In this document: positions 12,001 through 15,000 of the stretch, piece by piece
How positions within the stretch are numbered: the first letter of the stretch is position 1
Layout of the letters: each line of letters starts with the position of its first letter
Source: Methanobacteriota archaeon
Lineage (GTDB): Archaea; Halobacteriota; Syntropharchaeia; JACQPP01
Assembly (NCBI GenBank): GCA_016207465.1
Contig: JACQPP010000095.1
Coordinates: 1-20,333, forward strand
Reading direction: 5' to 3'
Length of the DNA stretch: 20,333 bases
Notes under the pieces: model-generated
Databases searched by the model: none
What the model saw: only the letters and a program-made list of their open reading frames with translations
What the model was told of the DNA's origin: nothing
Translations under genes and position numbers: made by a program

Positions 12001-15000
12001 CGTCCTCGCCAGCTGGGGGACCATCAACTACGGCGGGTGCAGCGACACCGCCCAGGAGGGGGGCACCGACATGCAGTTCTCCGAGAAGAACGACCAGGGC
12101 CTCCCCTGCGGCCTCTTCGTGAGCTGCCAGGCCAACGTCACCGCCACCTTCACCATCTCCATTGACAGGTCGGCGGTGGACTCGCTGAAAATCTTCACCG
12201 ACATCTACATCACCGGGAACGAACACGCCAGCATCTGGGTCCGCAACTTCTCCGATGGCGACTCGACCGGCTGGAAATACCTTGGCCAGTCCTCCAGCAC
12301 CCAGACCACCCAGACCCTCACCGTCTGCACCACCACCACGGCATGCAACAACTACATCTCCGGCACCGGAACAGTCACCATCCGCTACAAGGACATCGGC
12401 GAGGGAATCTATGACAATTCGGACTCCTACAAAATCGACTACCAGTCCGCCCAGGTCACCTACAAGGGACAGCAACTCGACGCCTCCTACGCCTTCCGCG
12501 ACGACCACGTCGCCAACAGCACCCTGAAGACCACCGACATCATCCAGGTGGACTACGTCACCGACGCCTCGGTGAACGCCTCCACCCCCGCCGAGAACTT
12601 CTACATCTGGAAATACAACTACACCCCCACCAACCCCGCCCTCAGCAACTTCGCCAGCCAGCAGATGACCTGCAGCCACTGCGGCACCGTCACCCCCAGC
12701 AGCCTCGTCACCGCCAACACCTACACCCAGACCGATGGCGACGGCAACTCCGTCGAGGTCCGCGAGCACTGCCACCGCTCCTTCGACTTCTGGAACCAGT
12801 ACTGCGGCGCCTCCTTCGAGTTCATCTTCCAGCCCACCGGGGTGGACCCCGCCAGCATCAACTCCATCGAGTTCCTCACCGACGGCGAGAACGTCAACGA
12901 GGACACCGCCAGCATCTACGCCTACCGCAGCGGCTCCGGCTGGGGCTCCTCCATCGGCACCACCAGCCTCCCCGGGAGCCCTCTCCAGACCATCAGCCTC
13001 TGCACCGGCTCCACCGAATGCTCGGCCTACATCGTCAACGGCATCATGCAGCTCCGCTACTACCTGCCCGAGATTGGCGCCCTCACCGTGGACGAGGACG
13101 GCTGGCGCATTGACTACCACTCCATCCGCATCAACTACGGGGGCACCGCCAAGGGATGGGAGAACACCACCACCCAGGTCCCCACCTCCGGCAGCCCCTA
13201 CACGGTGAACATCTGCACCGCCAAGAACTGCACCAACTACATCTCCTCCACCGGATACCTCCAGGTCCGCTACCTCGACACCAACAGCTCCGACTTCGTG
13301 GACCAGCGGCTCGTAGTGGACTACCAGCACATGAAGGTCCGGGCCTACCCCACCCCCATCTACCAGAACTGGAGCGGCGAGTTCGTCTGGTTCGTCAACG
13401 GCACCACCCTGCCCCAGACCGAACGCACCTTCCACGTCTACTTCGACACCCTCGAACACACCCCCATTGACCCCGCCACCGGCTACTACACCGGCAAGAC
13501 CCTCTACACCTACCCCTCTCCCGACGCCAACTTCACCACCAAGAGCCACTACTCCATCGCCAGCGGCGACCTCACCAACATCTCCACCAAGAGCGGCCTC
13601 TCCACCCGCCCCAACACCACCGGCGAGGTCATCTTCCGCAACGCCTACCTCCGCGGCCACACCGACAACATCGGCGGCCTCCTCGACACCCTCGTCATCA
13701 ACGCCACCAACTGGGACATCTTCGGCAACACGGACTGGGAGACCAAGGCGGGCTACGACGACAGCGTCCACATTGACGGCGGCGCCAGCCCCAGCCCCAC
13801 CAACCTCAACACCACCGAATACGACTACGTCACCCTCTGGACCGGCCCCCTCCGCAACTCCTGGGTCTACCGCACCAGCCAGACCAACTACCTCCTCGAA
13901 AAACGCTACAACATCACCGCCTACGACAAAACCGTCGGCGTCAAATACAACATCAACAACACCGGCGCCGGCAGCCACACCTACAAGAACTTCGTCCGCA
14001 ACTTCAACAACAACTCCTTCACCAACTACCTCGACATCGGCACCGCCACCAACGGCCCCTACACCACCTGCATCCCCCACACCCTCCAGAACAACACATT
14101 CACCGAGCGCTACCTCAGCGGCTCCTTCAGCAACCCCGGCCACGGCCTCATGTGGAACACCATCGCGGCCCCCGGCAACGACAAGGTCGAGTGCGCCGAC
14201 GGGGGCACCTCCGACAACCTCGACATCTCCAACCTCTTCCGCCCCGACACCGACACCCTCGGCGCCGGCACCAACCGCACCCAGGACCTCATCACCATCG
14301 CCACCACCGGCGCCCCCGGCGCCCTCAGCGACATCTACAACCAGACCATCCGCGACATGCCCCGGCAGACCCAGCTCGACCCCGAAATCCAGGCCCTCAG
14401 CGTCATCGTCACCACCCCCTCCATCGTCCACCGCGGCTCCGACGAGACCTTCACCGGGATGGCCATCAACGTCCTCACCCGGGACCTCACCAACGTCAAC
14501 CTCACCTGGGTCCTCCCCGCCAACTGGACCATCGTCTCCGGCAGCGCCACCCAGCTCTTCTCCACCGTCAAAGGCATCTCCCAGAGCGGCCCAGGCGAAA
14601 CCGTCACCAACGACATCGTGGTCCACATCCCCGAGAACGAGACCCTCGGGGCCAACCGCACCATCACCTTCCTCGTCAACTACGAGATTGACGGCGTCCC
14701 CCCGGCCCAGCCCATCGAGACCGTCCGCACCGCCCAGGTGTGGGGCTACTCCAAGGTCAAATGGATATCTCCCTCCTACGGGACCCAGGCCACCTTCGGC
14801 ACCAACGTCTCCCTCAAGTGCGAGGTCACCGAGTTCACATACTCCCCCGGCCTCGTCGGCCGCTACTACAACATCCTCAACCCCGGCCAGTTCAACGCCA
14901 CCAGCGTCCTCGCCCTCACCCGCCAGGACCCCAACGCCTCCTTCTACTGGTCCGGCTCCCCCGGCGCCGGAGTCAACGCCGAGAACTTCACCGTCGAGTG

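Noticed and set aside
7147..12165. Second plus-strand frame of about 1,670 codons
   Set aside because: The translation is Pro/Arg/His-rich without any domain, and it overlaps the DUF2341 and WWDDT modules of the real frame. It is a by-product of codon bias.
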